From Candidatus Kuenenbacteria bacterium CG10_big_fil_rev_8_21_14_0_10_36_11 (GTDB lineage Bacteria; Patescibacteriota; Patescibacteriia; UBA2196), in NCBI GenBank assembly GCA_002778535.1, contig PFBP01000002.1, positions 404 through 14,434 on the forward strand: a stretch of 14,031 nt of DNA, in the 5' to 3' direction. A program made the position numbers and the translations under genes. Below are positions 13,890-14,031 of this stretch, piece by piece (the stretch's first letter is position 1; each line of letters starts with the position of its first letter). The notes beneath the pieces are model-generated. The model worked only from the letters and a program-made list of their open reading frames with translations, made no database searches and was not told the DNA's origin.

Positions 13890-13970
13890 CTTTCTTAGCC
13901 AACTCCAGCAAGCGCTTCTTTGAGCGTTTCCGACGGAAACGGATCTCTCAAAACGCACTAGATTGGCTCT
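13884..13970 (-). repeat. Right copy of the 87-bp direct repeat (candidate tRNA-proximal att site)
   Basis: Matches 3524-3610 at 84 of 87 positions, in the same orientation. It begins with the last 7 nt of tRNA-Asn (AGAGCCA on the minus strand) and runs through the DNA downstream of the tRNA into the first arm of the terminator. The 72-nt core 13897-13968 can form the same long hairpin as the left copy; one difference changes a C-G pair to U-G and the other two lie in an unpaired stretch. Confidence 0.85.
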
Positions 13971-14031
13971 GGGGGCAGGGATCGAACCTGCGACAACGTG
14001 ATTAACAGTCACGCGTTCTACCGCTGAACTA
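13964..14031 (-). tRNA. tRNA-Asn (GUU), 5' end cut by the window edge
   Basis: The minus strand gives the D-arm GTTC-AGCGGTA-GAAC, the anticodon arm CGTGA-CTGTTAA-TCACG with anticodon GUU (Asn), the variable loop TTGTC, the T-arm GCAGG-TTCGATC-CCTGC, the acceptor 3' strand CCCCAGA, discriminator G and an encoded CCA. The sequence starts at T8, so exactly the seven 5' acceptor bases are outside the window. The CCA end is shared with the right copy of the 87-bp repeat. Confidence 0.97.

Noticed and set aside
13827..14012. 61-codon minus-strand frame through tRNA-Asn
   Set aside because: It reads through the tRNA body, the hairpin repeat and the terminator; it is non-coding sequence that happens to be open.
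1..14031. CRISPR array, toxin-antitoxin pair, transposase or phage gene
   Set aside because: No regularly spaced repeats and no recognisable cas, transposase, integrase or phage proteins in any frame I could read.

Overview
The window looks like part of an AT-rich genome of a Candidate Phyla Radiation (Patescibacteria, Parcubacteria-like) bacterium. This is inferred from A/T-ending codons, many AAA/ATT runs, tightly packed and overlapping genes, the near absence of Shine-Dalgarno motifs, and small membrane or basic proteins without recognisable families. TGA works as a stop and TGG encodes Trp, so the TGA=Gly code of Gracilibacteria/Absconditabacteria does not apply. No database search was possible.

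Region 1 (1-3523) looks like chromosomal backbone. A terminator closes an upstream gene, followed by gatB (+) and miaA (-), whose 3' ends overlap. A strong divergent promoter then drives a predicted membrane protein (+), and a small basic protein lies on the minus strand. Both gatB and miaA carry palindromic repeat-like sequence in frame, in poorly conserved loops.

Region 2 (3524-13970) is bounded by two direct copies of an 87-bp sequence with 84 identical positions. The right copy includes the last 7 nt of a tRNA-Asn gene and the DNA just downstream of it; the left copy repeats the same sequence 10.36 kb away. This is the geometry of a genomic island integrated at a tRNA 3' end, although no integrase is visible. 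A 72-nt core of each copy can fold into one long hairpin.

Inside the island nearly everything is on the minus strand. Read in the direction of transcription, the order is: a broken GT-B glycosyltransferase, an 825-aa protein with three glycosyltransferase domains, a B12-binding-type radical SAM protein, a THUMP-type RNA methyltransferase, a NodU/TobZ-type O-carbamoyltransferase, a polysaccharide pyruvyl transferase-like protein, a decayed glycosyltransferase tail, an APH/choline-kinase-fold kinase, and a frameshifted inorganic pyrophosphatase flanked by two related hairpin repeats. Several neighbours overlap by 4-19 nt, so the cluster probably acts as one operon that builds and decorates (carbamoyl, pyruvyl or phosphate groups) a cell-surface glycan or glycolipid. 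Three of its genes are broken, which suggests a decaying or phase-variable island.

Region 3 (13971-14031) is the body of tRNA-Asn(GUU), cut off by the window end before its 5' acceptor strand.
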